Of a stretch of DNA of 64,000 nucleotides, positions 19,927 through 30,678 are shown in pieces. Under the pieces are notes generated by a model. The model worked only from the letters and a program-made list of their open reading frames with translations, was not told the DNA's origin and did no database searches. Made by a program: the position numbers and the translations under genes. How positions within the stretch are numbered: the stretch's first letter is position 1; the number at the start of each line of letters is the position of its first letter. This DNA is from Pseudomonas entomophila L48 (GTDB lineage Bacteria; Pseudomonadota; Gammaproteobacteria; Pseudomonadales; Pseudomonadaceae): assembly GCF_000026105.1 (NCBI RefSeq), contig NC_008027.1, forward strand, positions 5,724,501-5,788,500, read 5' to 3'.

Positions 19927-21066
19927 TCAGGCCGACGCGGGCTCGAAGGCACCCCGCCGCCGGATCAACACCACCAACCCGGCTGCCCCCGCCGCCATCA
20001 GCAACGGCAACGCATGCCCGCTGATCCACTGGCTGCCCGCCCCGGCCAGCAGCGGCCCGATCAGGCAACCGATGCCCCACAGCTGCGCCACATGGGCATT
20101 GGCCCGCACCAGTTCATCATCCCGGTACCGCTCGCCGATCAGCACCAGCGACAGGGTAAACAACCCGCCCGCACTGGCCCCGAACAGCACCCACAACGGC
20201 CAGATCACCGGTGTGTGCAGCAGCAGCGGAATCGCCAGGCTGCTGACCAGCAAGGTCAGCGCGCACCCACCGAACAGCGAACGACGTGACATGCGATCGG
20301 CCAGCGCGCCAATCGGCAACTGCAGCACCGCATCACCCACCACCACGGTGCTGACCATGAACAGCGCCACTTCCGTGGTAATGCCCTGCTGCAGGCAGTA
20401 AACCGGCAGCAACGTGAGGATCATCGCCTCGAAGGCCGCGAACAGCGCGATGGCCCAGGCGATCACCGGCAAGCGCCGGCAGAAGCCGAACAGGTCGCGG
20501 AAGGTGACGCTGCAAGCTTCAGTGCTCGGTGCGCCGCCTCGTCCGAACAGGATCAAGGGGGCGACCAGTAGCAAGCCGGTCGCGGCCCAGAAGCCGAAAT
20601 CGTCGTCCGAGCCGAGGAAGCCCAGGACCATCGGCCCGGCCAGCTGGCTCAGGGCATAGCTGCTGCCGTACAACGCCACCAGCCGCCCACGCCACTGCTC
20701 GACCACCAACTGGTTGATCCAGCTTTCACCCAGGATGAACACCACGGTCAGCGACATGCCGATCATCAGGCGCAGCAGCAACCACAGCGGGTAGCTCGGC
20801 AGCAGCGCCACCAGTCCAATGGACAGCGCGCCACCCCACAGACACAGGCGCATCGCTGCCGGAACGCCAACCCAGCCGGCCAGGCGGCTGGCCACGGCGG
20901 CGCCGACCAGCACACCGAGTGCTGGCATCGCCGCCATCACCCCGATGGCGAACCCGCCGTAGCCCCAGGCCTCCAGGCGCAAGGACACCAGCGGCATGCT
21001 CACGCCGAGCGCGAGCCCGACACTGAGCACCGCCGCCAGCACGGCAAAGTAGGTTCCCCAACGCAT
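19927..21066 (-). CDS. MFS transporter (YcaD-like)
   Basis: The 379-aa protein has about 12 hydrophobic helices and a motif A-like loop between helices 8 and 9 (LPIGALADRMSRRSLFGG). It belongs to the small MFS carriers related to YcaD. The start at 21066 has AAAGGAGG directly upstream, which decides against an in-frame start 28 codons earlier. It follows kauB on the same strand, so a polyamine or intermediate carrier is conceivable, but no substrate can be read from sequence. Confidence 0.83.
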   Translation of the reverse strand: MRWGTYFAVLAAVLSVGLALGVSMPLVSLRLEAWGYGGFAIGVMAAMPALGVLVGAAVASRLAGWVGVPAAMRLCLWGGALSIGLVALLPSYPLWLLLRLMIGMSLTVVFILGESWINQLVVEQWRGRLVALYGSSYALSQLAGPMVLGFLGSDDDFGFWAATGLLLVAPLILFGRGGAPSTEACSVTFRDLFGFCRRLPVIAWAIALFAAFEAMILTLLPVYCLQQGITTEVALFMVSTVVVGDAVLQLPIGALADRMSRRSLFGGCALTLLVSSLAIPLLLHTPVIWPLWVLFGASAGGLFTLSLVLIGERYRDDELVRANAHVAQLWGIGCLIGPLLAGAGSQWISGHALPLLMAAGAAGLVVLIRRRGAFEPASA

Positions 21067-21109
21067 CACAGCCTCCTTTAGCGCAAATCGTGTATGACAG
21101 AGACGACAA

Positions 21110-21137
21110 AGCCGGGACGGTGTGAACCGGCCCGGCT
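21110..21137 (-). terminator. Probable terminator after the aldehyde dehydrogenase gene
   Basis: AGCCGGG and CCCGGCT pair around a smaller inner stem, with a short T-rich stretch on the minus strand. It lies between the aldehyde dehydrogenase stop and the MFS start. Confidence 0.5.
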
Positions 21138-21184
21138 GTTTCCGGCCCATCGCGGGGCAGGCCCGCGAAGGAGGCGTCAGCGGA

Positions 21185-22678
21185 TCACAGCTTGATCCAG
21201 GTCGCCTTCAGCTCGGTGTACTTCTCCAGCGCATGCAGCGACTTGTCACGGCCGTTGCCCGACTGCTTGAAGCCACCGAACGGCGCGGTCATGTCGCCGC
21301 CGTCGTACTGGTTGACCCAGACGCTGCCGGCACGCACGGCGCGGGCGGTCTTGTGGGCCTTGGAGATGTCCGAGGTCCAGATGCCGGCCGCCAGGCCATA
21401 CGGGGTGTCGTTGGCGATGGCGATGGCTTCTTCGGCGGTATCGAAGGTGATCACCGACAGCACTGGGCCGAAGATCTCTTCCTTGGCGATGCGCATGGCG
21501 TTGGTCACGCCGTCGAAGATGGTCGGCTCGACGTAGGTGCCACCGGTCTCCTCAAGCGTGCGCTTGCCACCGGCCAGCAGCGTGGCGCCGTCCTGGTGAC
21601 CGGCGTCGATGTACGACAGCACGGTGTTCATCTGCTGAGTGTCGACCAGCGCACCGACGGTGGTCGCCGGGTCCAGCGGGTTGCCCGGCTTCCAGGCCTT
21701 GAGGGCCTCGACCACCATGGGCAGGAACTTGTCCTTGATCGAACGCTCGACCAGCAGGCGCGAACCTGCGGTGCAGACTTCGCCCTGGTTGAAGGCGATG
21801 GCGCTGGCAGCAGCTTCGGCGGCGGCCTGCAGGTCAGGGGCGTCGGCGAAGACGATGTTTGGGCTCTTGCCGCCGGCTTCCAGCCAGACACGCTTCATGT
21901 TCGATTCGCCCGCATAGACCATCAGTTGCTTGGCGATCTTGGTGGAACCGGTGAACACCAGGGTGTCGACGTCCATGTGCAGGGCCAGGGCCTTGCCCAC
22001 GGTGTGGCCGTAGCCTGGCAGCACGTTTAGCACGCCTTTCGGAATGCCGGCCTCGATGGCCAGCTGGGCGATGCGAATGGCGGTCAGCGGCGACTTCTCG
22101 GACGGCTTGAGCACGATGGAGTTGCCGGTGGCCAGGGCCGGGCCGAGTTTCCAGCAGGCCATCAGCAGCGGGAAGTTCCACGGCACGATGGCACCGACCA
22201 CGCCCACAGGTTCGCGGGTCACCAGGCCCAGCTGGTCGTGTGGGGTTGGCGCGACTTCGTCGTAGACTTTGTCGATGGCTTCGGCAGTCCAGTGGATGGC
22301 GTTGGCCGCGCCTGGAATGTCGATGGAAGAGGAGTCACCGATCGGCTTGCCCATGTCGAGGGTTTCGAGCAGCGCCAGCTCTTCGACGTGCTGGCGCAGC
22401 AGGCCTGCGAAGCGAATCAGGGTTGCCTTGCGCTTGGCCGGGGCCAGGCGCGACCAGGCGCCGGATTCGAACACGGCACGGGCATTTTCGACAGCGCGGT
22501 TGGCGTCGGCCAGGTCGCAGCTGGCGACCTTGGCCAGGAAGCGTCCGTCCACCGGGCTCAGGCAGTCGAAGGTTTCACCGGATGCGGCATCGGTGTATTC
22601 GCCGTTGATGAAGGCACGGCCTTCGATCTTCAGTTGCTGGGCACGCTGTTCCCAGTCCGCACGAGTCAGGGTGGTCAT
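21185..22678 (-). CDS. kauB: Aldehyde dehydrogenase, KauB/PuuC type
   Basis: The 497-aa NAD(P)-dependent dehydrogenase has catalytic Glu267 (WLEAGGKSPN) and Cys302 (NQGEVCTAGS). It closely resembles enzymes oxidising gamma-glutamyl-gamma-aminobutyraldehyde and 4-guanidinobutyraldehyde. P. aeruginosa has the corresponding gene (kauB/pauC, PA5312) beside the MFS gene and rpmG, the same order as here. I start at the ATG 22678 (MTTLTRADWEQ); the upstream in-frame extension is not family sequence. It supplies the dehydrogenase step of the polyamine route. Confidence 0.88.
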   Translation of the reverse strand: MTTLTRADWEQRAQQLKIEGRAFINGEYTDAASGETFDCLSPVDGRFLAKVASCDLADANRAVENARAVFESGAWSRLAPAKRKATLIRFAGLLRQHVEELALLETLDMGKPIGDSSSIDIPGAANAIHWTAEAIDKVYDEVAPTPHDQLGLVTREPVGVVGAIVPWNFPLLMACWKLGPALATGNSIVLKPSEKSPLTAIRIAQLAIEAGIPKGVLNVLPGYGHTVGKALALHMDVDTLVFTGSTKIAKQLMVYAGESNMKRVWLEAGGKSPNIVFADAPDLQAAAEAAASAIAFNQGEVCTAGSRLLVERSIKDKFLPMVVEALKAWKPGNPLDPATTVGALVDTQQMNTVLSYIDAGHQDGATLLAGGKRTLEETGGTYVEPTIFDGVTNAMRIAKEEIFGPVLSVITFDTAEEAIAIANDTPYGLAAGIWTSDISKAHKTARAVRAGSVWVNQYDGGDMTAPFGGFKQSGNGRDKSLHALEKYTELKATWIKL

Positions 22679-22810
22679 AGGAAACTCCTCTCTTGTTAAG
22701 GTGCAACGCCGCACTGAGGACTCACGGGCGCTGTCAGAAATTCTGGCCGGGTGACGAACGCACACCGGCATCCGACACCCTAAACCAGGGCGGGGAAACT
22801 ATCAATATAT

Positions 22811-22839
22811 TTGACACGAATGGCCTAAAAGCCTACTGA
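22811..22839 (+). promoter_or_regulatory. Sigma-70-like promoter for the cupin gene
   Basis: Consensus TTGACA at 22811-22816, a 17-bp spacer and a weak TACTGA -10 at 22834-22839 stand 36 bp before the start codon, in an AT-rich stretch divergent from kauB. Confidence 0.45.
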
Positions 22840-22874
22840 TGTGCATTTTATTAAACAACAACAGGGTAACCACC

Positions 22875-23234
22875 ATGAGCATCGCCAGCATCGTCGACTT
22901 CGCCCAGGTTCTGACCGAGGCCGAACGCTATCGCCCCGCGGCGGAAAAAATCCTCAAGGGCGAGCCTGACCAGGCTGTCTACAACCATTATTCCAGCCCT
23001 TGCGGGCAGTTCGCTGCCGGCGTCTGGGAGGGCGAGGTGGGCCAGTGGACGGTGAACTACACCGAGCACGAATACTGCGAGATCGTCCAGGGCGTGTCGG
23101 TGCTGCGCGACCAGGAAGGCAACGCCAAGACCCTGCGTGCCGGCGATCGCTTCGTCATCCCGGCCGGCTTCAAGGGCACCTGGGAGGTGCTGGAGTCCTG
23201 CCGCAAGATCTATGTGATGTTCGAACAGAAGTAA
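22875..23234 (+). CDS. Small cupin-domain protein (DUF861/EutQ-like)
   Basis: The 119-aa single-domain cupin has the DUF861 pattern, with YTEHEYCEIVQG and LRAGDRFVIPAGFKGTWEV. The start is the ATG at 22875, inside a longer open frame. The function is not established. Divergence from kauB and a C-terminus like other cupins linked to amine catabolism suggest a role near polyamine or amino-acid degradation, on position alone. Confidence 0.8.
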   Translation: MSIASIVDFAQVLTEAERYRPAAEKILKGEPDQAVYNHYSSPCGQFAAGVWEGEVGQWTVNYTEHEYCEIVQGVSVLRDQEGNAKTLRAGDRFVIPAGFKGTWEVLESCRKIYVMFEQK

Positions 23235-23237
23235 CCT

Positions 23238-23262
23238 TGTGGGAGCGGGTTTGCCCCGCGCC
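23238..23262. repeat. REP-like half element
   Basis: A single degenerate GTGGGAGCGGGTTTGCCCCG copy lies just after the cupin stop codon. Confidence 0.55.
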
Positions 23263-23280
23263 TGCCAATTCGTAGACATA

Positions 23281-23314
23281 AAAAAACCCGCCACCTTGCG
23301 GTTGCGGGTTTTTT
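23281..23314. terminator. Bidirectional terminator between the cupin gene and rpmG
   Basis: AAAAAACCCGC pairs with GCGGGTTTTTT around a 12-nt loop. It has a T-run in both directions and serves the converging cupin gene and rpmBG operon. Confidence 0.85.
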
Positions 23315-23331
23315 CACAGGTTGCCGATCAA

Positions 23332-23487
23332 TTACTTGATCTTGGCTTCCTTGTAGACCACGTGCTTGCGGACGACCGGATCGTACTTCTTGATCTCGAT
23401 CTTGTCCGGCGTGGTGCGCTTGTTCTTGTCGGTGGTGTAGAAGTGGCCAGTGCCAGCACTCGATACCAGACGGATCAATTCACGCAT
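23332..23487 (-). CDS. rpmG: 50S ribosomal protein L33
   Basis: The 51-aa protein [20 protein letters not shown]... is a full-length L33 of the cysteine-free type, lacking the zinc ribbon CxxC pairs. It is a small component of the large subunit near the E site. It follows rpmB by 11 bp and ends just before the bidirectional terminator. Confidence 0.97.
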   Translation of the reverse strand: MRELIRLVSSAGTGHFYTTDKNKRTTPDKIEIKKYDPVVRKHVVYKEAKIK

Positions 23488-23498
23488 GATGTTCTCCC

Positions 23499-23735
23499 TT
23501 AAACCTTGGCGCCAGCACGACGGATGTCGACCAGAACGGCATCGATGCCGCGCTTGTCGATGATACGCATGCCTTTGGCGGAAACGCGCAGACGCACGAA
23601 ACGATTCTCGGATTCAACCCAGAAACGGTGGTGCTGCAGGTTTGGCAGGAAACGACGACGGGTTTTGTTGTTTGCGTGGGAAATGTTGTTCCCGGTTACT
23701 GGACCCTTACCAGTAACTTGACAGACTCTCGACAT
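23499..23735 (-). CDS. rpmB: 50S ribosomal protein L28
   Basis: The 78-aa L28 begins [20 protein letters not shown], with only one Cys in the region where zinc-binding forms have CxxC pairs. A GAGGGCTGAGG ribosome site precedes the ATG at 23735. It is the first gene of rpmB-rpmG. The promoter at 23884-23912 predicts a leader of about 140 nt with several hairpins. Confidence 0.97.
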
Positions 23736-24107
23736 GCCTCAGCCCTCTAAAACCACATGCCCAACCCGGCATGGGTTGGCCGCTTAATCTCTCAGTCAAT
23801 GGCGCCAAGGCGCCGTGTTCCCGGGGGTCTTATCAGCCGTGTGCGCTTTCGCGACAGACCGAGCCCCTAGAAAAGAGCGCTGCTTTATACCAGAAAGACT
23901 CCGCCACAACAACAGAAGATGAGTATTCTGGTCGGGCCGAGCGCGCCGGGGCAGCATACCGACTGGGGCGGCGAGCTGTCGACCGCCCGTCGCCGAATTA
24001 ATACGAAAGGGTGTGGTCATTTGCCCCTGCCCACACTAGGGTAGGACATTTCCTGAGTTTTCCAGACTGCACCGGCAGATGGGACATCGACCAGCCAAGG
24101 AGTCACC
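23736..24107. other. Divergent intergenic region: rpmB leader and promoter, then substrate-binding gene upstream
   Basis: The 372-bp gap has no credible gene. The left half is the rpmB leader with inverted repeats at 23761-23779 (CCAACCC/GGGTTGG) and 23801-23814 (GGCGCC twice). The right half shows GTGTGG/CCACAC arms at 24011-24036 but no clear promoter for the rightward gene. Confidence 0.5.
23884..23912 (-). promoter_or_regulatory. Sigma-70 promoter of rpmB-rpmG
   Basis: On the minus strand TTGTTG (23912-23907), a 17-bp spacer and TATAAA (23889-23884) predict a start near 23877, about 140 nt before rpmB. Confidence 0.6.
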
Positions 24108-25697
24108 ATGCGTGCCGCCGCTCTCTCCCTCCTGTTCACCACCCTGTGCGCCGCAGGCTTGGCCCAGGCCGCGCCGTTGTCGGTGTGCACCGAAGCCAGC
24201 CCCGAAGGTTTCGATGTGGTGCAGTACAACTCGCTCACCACCACCAACGCCTCGGCCGACGTGCTGATGAACCGCCTGGTCGAGTTCGACGCAGGGCTTG
24301 GCAAGGTGGTACCGAGCCTGGCCGAAAGCTGGAAGGTGTCGCCGGACGGCCTGATCTACGACTTCAAGCTGCGTCCGGACGTGAAGTTCCACACCACGCC
24401 GTACTTCAAGCCGAGCCGCGACCTGGATGCCGACGACGTGCTGTTCAGCTTCCAGCGCATGCTCTACCCGGCCCACGCCTGGCACAAGACCGCCCCAGGC
24501 GGCTACCCGCATGCCCAGTCGTTGCAGCTGGGCAGCCTGATCAAGCTGATCGAGGCCCCCGAGCCGCACACCGTGCGCTTCACCCTCACCCACCCGGACG
24601 CCACCTTCCTGGCCACCCTGAGCATGGGCTTCGCCTCGATCTATTCCGCTGAATACGCCGATACCCTGCTCAAGGCCGGCACTCCGGAAAAACTCAACAG
24701 CCAGCCGGTGGGCACCGGCCCGTTCGTCTTCCAGCGTTTCCAGAAGGACGCCGTGGTGCGCTACCGCGCCAACCCCGACTACTTCGCCGGCAAGCCGTCC
24801 GTCGACCCGCTGGTCTTCGCCATTACCCCGGACGCCAACGTGCGCCTGCAGAAGATCAAGCGCGGCGAGTGCCAGGTCGCCCTGTCGCCCAAGCCACTGG
24901 ACGTCGCCGAGGCTGGCAAGGACGGCAATCTGAAGGTACTCACGACGCCGGCGTTCATGACCGCCTTCGTCGCCATCAACAGCCAGCACCCGCCGCTGGA
25001 CAAGCCCGAGGTGCGCCAGGCAATCAACCTCGCCTTCGACAAGCCCGCCTACCTCAAGGCGGTATTCGAGGACACCGCCACCGCCGCCAACGGCCCGTAT
25101 CCGCCGAACACCTGGAGCTACGCCAAGGACCTGCCCGGCTACACCCAGGACCCGAAGAAAGCCAAGGCGCTGCTGGCCAAGGTCGGTTTGCCCAACGGTT
25201 TTGAAACCACCATCTGGACCCGCCCGGCAGGCAGCCTGCTCAACCCCAACCCCAGCCTGGGGGCGCAGATGCTCCAGGCGGACCTGGCGAAGGTTGGCAT
25301 CAAGGCCGAGATCCGCACCATCGAGTGGGGCGAGCTGATCCGCCGCGCCAAGGCCGGCGAGCATGACCTGCTGTTCATGGGCTGGGCCGGCGACAATGGC
25401 GACCCGGACAACTTCCTCAGCCCGCAGTTTGCCTGCGCGGCGGTCAAGTCCGGGACCAACTTCGCGCGGTTCTGCGACAACCGCCTGGACCAGCTGATCA
25501 ACGCCGGCCGCACCACCAACGACCAGAGCGTGCGCAGCCGGCTGTACCAGCAGGCGCAGACGCTGATCCAGCAGCAGGCACTGTGGCTGCCGCTGGCGCA
25601 CCCGACGGCGGCGGCGCTGCTGCGCCAAGGGGTCGAGGGTTATCAGGTGAGCCCGTTTGGGCGGCAGGATTTCAGCAAGGTTTCGGTGAGTCGCTGA
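24108..25697 (+). CDS. ABC transporter substrate-binding protein, peptide/dipeptide type (SBP_bac_5)
   Basis: The 529-aa periplasmic protein has a cleavable signal ending near AQA (residue 21). It shows the family-5 binding fold: LAESWKVSPDGLIYDFKLRP, DADDVLFSFQRML, and the late MGWAGDNGDPDNFL with a Cys pair region around FACAAV. It resembles the DppA-like proteins of P. aeruginosa that hand di- and tripeptides to DppBCDF. No permease or ATPase genes adjoin, so it probably feeds a transporter encoded elsewhere. AAGGAG precedes the ATG. Confidence 0.88.
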   Translation: MRAAALSLLFTTLCAAGLAQAAPLSVCTEASPEGFDVVQYNSLTTTNASADVLMNRLVEFDAGLGKVVPSLAESWKVSPDGLIYDFKLRPDVKFHTTPYFKPSRDLDADDVLFSFQRMLYPAHAWHKTAPGGYPHAQSLQLGSLIKLIEAPEPHTVRFTLTHPDATFLATLSMGFASIYSAEYADTLLKAGTPEKLNSQPVGTGPFVFQRFQKDAVVRYRANPDYFAGKPSVDPLVFAITPDANVRLQKIKRGECQVALSPKPLDVAEAGKDGNLKVLTTPAFMTAFVAINSQHPPLDKPEVRQAINLAFDKPAYLKAVFEDTATAANGPYPPNTWSYAKDLPGYTQDPKKAKALLAKVGLPNGFETTIWTRPAGSLLNPNPSLGAQMLQADLAKVGIKAEIRTIEWGELIRRAKAGEHDLLFMGWAGDNGDPDNFLSPQFACAAVKSGTNFARFCDNRLDQLINAGRTTNDQSVRSRLYQQAQTLIQQQALWLPLAHPTAAALLRQGVEGYQVSPFGRQDFSKVSVSR

Positions 25698-25745
25698 AAC
25701 CTGGGTGGCAGGGCCGGCGAAGGGGCCAGCAAGGCATCCAGCAAA

Positions 25746-26426
25746 CTAACCCGCCAACCACCCATGCTCAATCATCGACAGCGGCTCGCCATCGCCGACG
25801 ATGACATGGTCCACAACCCGCACATCGATCAACGCCAGCGAGCGCTTGAGCATCAGCGTCAGATGCACATCGTCCTGACTCGGCTCGCAATTGCCCGACG
25901 GGTGGTTGTGACAGAGGATTAGGGCCGCCGCGTTATGCAGCAATGCCCGCCGCACCACCTCTCTTGGATAGATGCTTGCCCGGTCGATTGTGCCGCGGAA
26001 AAGGATCTCGAACGCCAAAGGCCTGTGTTTAGTGTCCAGAAACAGGCAGCCGAACACTTCGCTAGCCTCATGCCTCAGCATTGCCTTCAGGTAGCGCCGC
26101 ACAGCCAACGGGTTGTCCATGACCGACTCTCGCTCGATGGACATCGCCAGGTTCCGGCGCCCGATTTCCAGCAAGGCCTGCAACTGGCTGTACCTGACCG
26201 GCCCGAGCCCCAGCTCACCAAGGAACGCCTGCCGATCCGCCTCAAGCACCTGCCGCAACCCGCCAAACTTCACCAACAGCCCACGTGCCAGCTCCAGCAC
26301 GTTGCGCCCTTTCACCCCCGAACCAAGAAACACCGCCAGCAACTCCGCATCGGAAAGACTGCCCGCCCCGCGATTCAACAACTTCTCCCGCGGCCGCTCT
26401 TCCACCGGCCATTCCCTGATGTTCAT
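25746..26426 (-). CDS. radC: RadC-family JAB-domain protein
   Basis: The 226-aa protein has an N-terminal helix-hairpin-helix-like region and a JAMM/MPN domain, with metal motif [14 protein letters not shown] at residues 173-186. RadC was named for DNA repair, but its biochemical role is not settled. A strong GAGGAGGGG ribosome site precedes the start at 26426. It is divergent from coaBC, the usual pseudomonad and E. coli arrangement. Confidence 0.93.
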   Translation of the reverse strand: MNIREWPVEERPREKLLNRGAGSLSDAELLAVFLGSGVKGRNVLELARGLLVKFGGLRQVLEADRQAFLGELGLGPVRYSQLQALLEIGRRNLAMSIERESVMDNPLAVRRYLKAMLRHEASEVFGCLFLDTKHRPLAFEILFRGTIDRASIYPREVVRRALLHNAAALILCHNHPSGNCEPSQDDVHLTLMLKRSLALIDVRVVDHVIVGDGEPLSMIEHGWLAG

Positions 26427-26491
26427 CCCCCCTCCTCGCCTGCCACTACGGCCCTTTTGGGCGCTGTGTTAATCTAGTTCGCTTCGAAAAT

Positions 26492-26522
26492 GCGACGATC
26501 TGCCGCAGGCAGCTGTCGTCGC
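26492..26522 (+). promoter_or_regulatory. Hairpin in the coaBC leader region
   Basis: GCGACGA (26492-26498) pairs with TCGTCGC (26516-26522), and inner CTGCC pairs with GGCAG around a 3-nt loop. It is about 30 nt upstream of the coaBC start. Confidence 0.35.
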
Positions 26523-26553
26523 CGCCCGCTTTCACTGGAATAAGGCAAGGCCT

Positions 26554-27765
26554 ATGCAGCGGTTGTATCGCAAGCGCATCGTTCTCGGCGTCGGTGGCGG
26601 CATCGCCGCCTACAAGAGCGCCGAGCTGATTCGCCGACTCCTGGAACACGGCGCGCAGGTGCGCGTGGTCATGACCCGGGGTGGCGCCGAGTTCATCACC
26701 CCGCTCACGCTGCAGGCGCTGTCCGGCCACCCGGTGCACCTGGACCTGCTCGACCCCGCCGCCGAAGCGGCCATGGGCCATATCGAGCTGGCCAAGTGGG
26801 CCGACCTGGTGCTGATTGCCCCGGCCACCGCCGACCTGCTGGCGCGCATGGCCCAGGGCATGGCCGACGACCTGCTGACCACCCTGGTGCTGGCCACCGA
26901 CGCCACCGTGGCCGTCGCCCCGGCCATGAACCAGGCCATGTGGCGCGACCCGGCGACACAAGACAACCTCGACCTGCTCAAGCGCCGTGGCATCCAGGTG
27001 TTCGGCCCGGCCTCCGGCAGCCAGGCCTGTGGCGACGTGGGCCTGGGCCGCATGCTCGAGGCCACGGATCTCGCCTGGTGCGCCGCCGAGAGCTTCAAGC
27101 GCGAGGCCCTGACCGGCAAGCACGTGCTGATCACCGCAGGCCCGACGCAGGAAAACATCGACCCGGTGCGCTACATCACCAACCATAGTTCAGGGAAGAT
27201 GGGCTTCGCCCTGGCCGAGGCCGCCGCCGAAGCCGGGGCCCGGGTGACCCTCGTCACCGGCCCGGTGCACCTGCCGACCCCCGACCGGGTCAACCGCATC
27301 GACGTGGTCAGCGCGCGAGACATGCTCGCGGCCTGCGAGGCGGCCATGCCCTGCGACCTGTTCATCGCCTCAGCAGCGGTAGCGGACTACCGTCCGGAAG
27401 TCGTCGCCCCACAGAAGCTTAAGAAAGATCCCACCACAGGCGACGGCATGCTGCTGCAGATGGTGCGCAATCCCGATATCCTTGCGACCATTGCCGGCCG
27501 GCCTGATCGCCCGTTCAGCGTGGGCTTCGCTGCCGAGACCGAGCACCTGCTCGACTACGCCACGCGCAAGCTCAAGGACAAGAACCTCGACCTGATCGTC
27601 GCCAATGATGTGGCCAACCCCAGCATCGGCTTCAACAGCGAGGAGAACGCCCTGACCGTGATCGACCGCCAGCAGCACCAGACCCTCTTCGCGCAGACCA
27701 GCAAGGGCAAGATCGCCCGCCAGCTGGTTGCCTTCATCGCCGAACGGCTCAACCAGGTTCAATAA
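26554..27765 (+). CDS. coaBC: Bifunctional phosphopantothenoylcysteine decarboxylase/synthetase
   Basis: The 403-aa protein couples 4'-phosphopantothenate to cysteine (CoaB) and decarboxylates the product (CoaC) in coenzyme A synthesis. The N-terminal flavodoxin-like CoaC half has [10 protein letters not shown] and PAMNQAMW and ends at the conserved [12 protein letters not shown]. The CoaB half begins near [20 protein letters not shown]. It heads a co-directional run with dut (6 bp away), algC and argB. Confidence 0.96.
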   Translation: MQRLYRKRIVLGVGGGIAAYKSAELIRRLLEHGAQVRVVMTRGGAEFITPLTLQALSGHPVHLDLLDPAAEAAMGHIELAKWADLVLIAPATADLLARMAQGMADDLLTTLVLATDATVAVAPAMNQAMWRDPATQDNLDLLKRRGIQVFGPASGSQACGDVGLGRMLEATDLAWCAAESFKREALTGKHVLITAGPTQENIDPVRYITNHSSGKMGFALAEAAAEAGARVTLVTGPVHLPTPDRVNRIDVVSARDMLAACEAAMPCDLFIASAAVADYRPEVVAPQKLKKDPTTGDGMLLQMVRNPDILATIAGRPDRPFSVGFAAETEHLLDYATRKLKDKNLDLIVANDVANPSIGFNSEENALTVIDRQQHQTLFAQTSKGKIARQLVAFIAERLNQVQ

Positions 27766-27770
27766 GTTAC

Positions 27771-28226
27771 ATGCACGCTCTTCAAGCCAAGATCCTCGAC
27801 CCACGCCTGGGCACCGAATTCCCCCTGCCGCAGTACGCCACCCCCGGCTCCGCCGGCCTGGACCTGCGTGCCCTGCTCAAGGAGGACACCGTCCTCGAGC
27901 CGGGCCAGACCCTGCTGATCCCCACCGGCCTGTCGGTGTACATCGGCGACCCGGGCCTGGCAGCCATGATCCTGCCGCGCTCGGGCCTGGGCCATAAGCA
28001 CGGCGTCGTGCTGGGCAACCTGGTCGGCCTGATCGACTCGGATTACCAGGGCGAGCTGATGGTCTCCTGCTGGAACCGCGGCAACACCCCGTTCACCATC
28101 ACCATCGGCGAGCGCATCGCGCAGCTGATCCTGGTGCCGGTGGTGCAGGCGCACTTCGACATCGTCGAGCAGTTCGACGAGACCCAGCGCGGCACCGGCG
28201 GCTTCGGCCACTCCGGCACCCGCTGA
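27771..28226 (+). CDS. dut: Deoxyuridine 5'-triphosphate nucleotidohydrolase
   Basis: The 151-aa trimeric dUTPase converts dUTP to dUMP and pyrophosphate, keeping uracil out of DNA. All five motifs are visible: [37 protein letters not shown] and the C-terminal GTGGFGHSG arm. Its start lies 6 bp after coaBC, suggesting cotranscription. Confidence 0.97.
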   Translation: MHALQAKILDPRLGTEFPLPQYATPGSAGLDLRALLKEDTVLEPGQTLLIPTGLSVYIGDPGLAAMILPRSGLGHKHGVVLGNLVGLIDSDYQGELMVSCWNRGNTPFTITIGERIAQLILVPVVQAHFDIVEQFDETQRGTGGFGHSGTR

Positions 28227-28335
28227 GCCCGTAGCAGACCGTTCACGCCATGGATGGCGAACTCTCTGGTGAATACACCGTCCAAGCGTTCAGTTTGTGC
28301 CTACCCAGAAGCCCTTGACCTACGGAGCCCCAGAG

Positions 28336-29733
28336 ATGAACGACATGGCCCACCTGGTACCCGCACTACCCGACAGCATCTTCCGCGCCTATGACATCCG
28401 TGGCGTGGTCGGCAAGAACCTGCACGCCGAAACCGCCTACTGGATCGGCCGCGCCATCGGCGCCCAGACCCTCGCCCAGGGCGAGCCGCAGATCTCGGTG
28501 GGCCGCGACGGCCGCCTGTCCGGCCCGATGCTGGTCGAGCAACTGATCAAGGGCCTGGCCGACGCCGGTTGCCAGGTCAGCGACGTCGGCCTGGTACCGA
28601 CGCCAGCGCTGTACTACGCCGCCAACGTGCTGGCCGGCAAGTCGGGGGTGATGCTCACCGGCAGCCACAACCCGTCTGACTACAACGGTTTCAAGATCGT
28701 CATCGCCGGCGACACCCTGGCCAACGAACAGATCCAGGCCCTGCTGACGCGCCTGAAGACCAACGACCTGACCCGCGGCGAAGGCCGGGTGCAGAAGGTC
28801 GAGATCCTCGACCGCTACTTCCAGCAGATCAACAGCGACGTGAAGTTGGCCAAGCGCCTGAAGGTGGTGGTCGACTGTGGCAACGGCGCCGCCGGCGTGG
28901 TCGCCCCGCAGCTGATCGAAGCCCTGGGCTGCGACGTGATCCCGCTGTTCTGCGAGGTCGACGGCCACTTCCCCAACCACCATCCGGACCCGGGCAAGCC
29001 CGAGAACCTGGAAGACCTGATCGCCAAGGTGAAGGAAACCGGCGCCGATATCGGCCTGGCCTTCGACGGCGACGGCGACCGCGTGGGCGTGGTGACCAAC
29101 ACTGGCAGCATCGTCTACCCCGACCGCCTGCTGATGCTGTTCGCCCAGGACGTGCTGTCGCGCAACCCTGGCGCCGAGATCATCTTCGACGTGAAATGCA
29201 CCCGCCGCCTCACCCCGCTGATCGAGCAGCACGGCGGCCGCGCGCTAATGTGGAAGACCGGCCATTCGTTGATCAAGAAGAAGATGAAGCAGACCGGCTC
29301 GTTGCTGGCCGGCGAGATGAGCGGGCACATCTTCATCAAGGAACGCTGGTACGGTTTCGACGACGGTATCTACAGTGCCGCGCGCCTGCTGGAGATCCTC
29401 AGCAAGGCCGGCCAGGACGCCGAAACCCTGTTCGCCGCCTTCCCCAATGATATTTCCACGCCGGAAATCAACATTGATGTGACCGACGAGGGTAAATTCA
29501 GCATCATTGATGCACTGCAACGCGACGCCGACTGGGGCGTGGCCAACCTGACCACCATCGACGGTGTGCGGGTCGACTACCCACACGGCTGGGGCCTGGT
29601 CCGCGCCTCCAACACCACACCGGTGCTGGTGCTGCGCTTCGAGGCCGACAGCGCGGCAGAACTCGACCGAATCAAGGCTGTATTCCGCACGCAGTTGCTG
29701 CGAGTCCAACCAGACCTGCAACTGCCGTTCTGA
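28336..29733 (+). CDS. algC: Phosphomannomutase/phosphoglucomutase
   Basis: The 465-aa enzyme makes mannose-1-phosphate or glucose-1-phosphate for alginate, LPS core and other glycans. The phosphoserine loop TGSHNP is at about residue 110, metal loop DGDGDR follows, and the sugar-specificity loop reads GEMSGH. I chose the ATG at 28336 (MNDMAHLVP), with GGAG upstream; a GTG at 28297 or the ATG at 28345 are alternatives. It lies 109 bp after dut and 30 bp before argB. Confidence 0.95.
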   Translation: MNDMAHLVPALPDSIFRAYDIRGVVGKNLHAETAYWIGRAIGAQTLAQGEPQISVGRDGRLSGPMLVEQLIKGLADAGCQVSDVGLVPTPALYYAANVLAGKSGVMLTGSHNPSDYNGFKIVIAGDTLANEQIQALLTRLKTNDLTRGEGRVQKVEILDRYFQQINSDVKLAKRLKVVVDCGNGAAGVVAPQLIEALGCDVIPLFCEVDGHFPNHHPDPGKPENLEDLIAKVKETGADIGLAFDGDGDRVGVVTNTGSIVYPDRLLMLFAQDVLSRNPGAEIIFDVKCTRRLTPLIEQHGGRALMWKTGHSLIKKKMKQTGSLLAGEMSGHIFIKERWYGFDDGIYSAARLLEILSKAGQDAETLFAAFPNDISTPEINIDVTDEGKFSIIDALQRDADWGVANLTTIDGVRVDYPHGWGLVRASNTTPVLVLRFEADSAAELDRIKAVFRTQLLRVQPDLQLPF

Positions 29734-30669
<936 letters not shown>

Positions 30670-30678
30670 TCGACCTTT

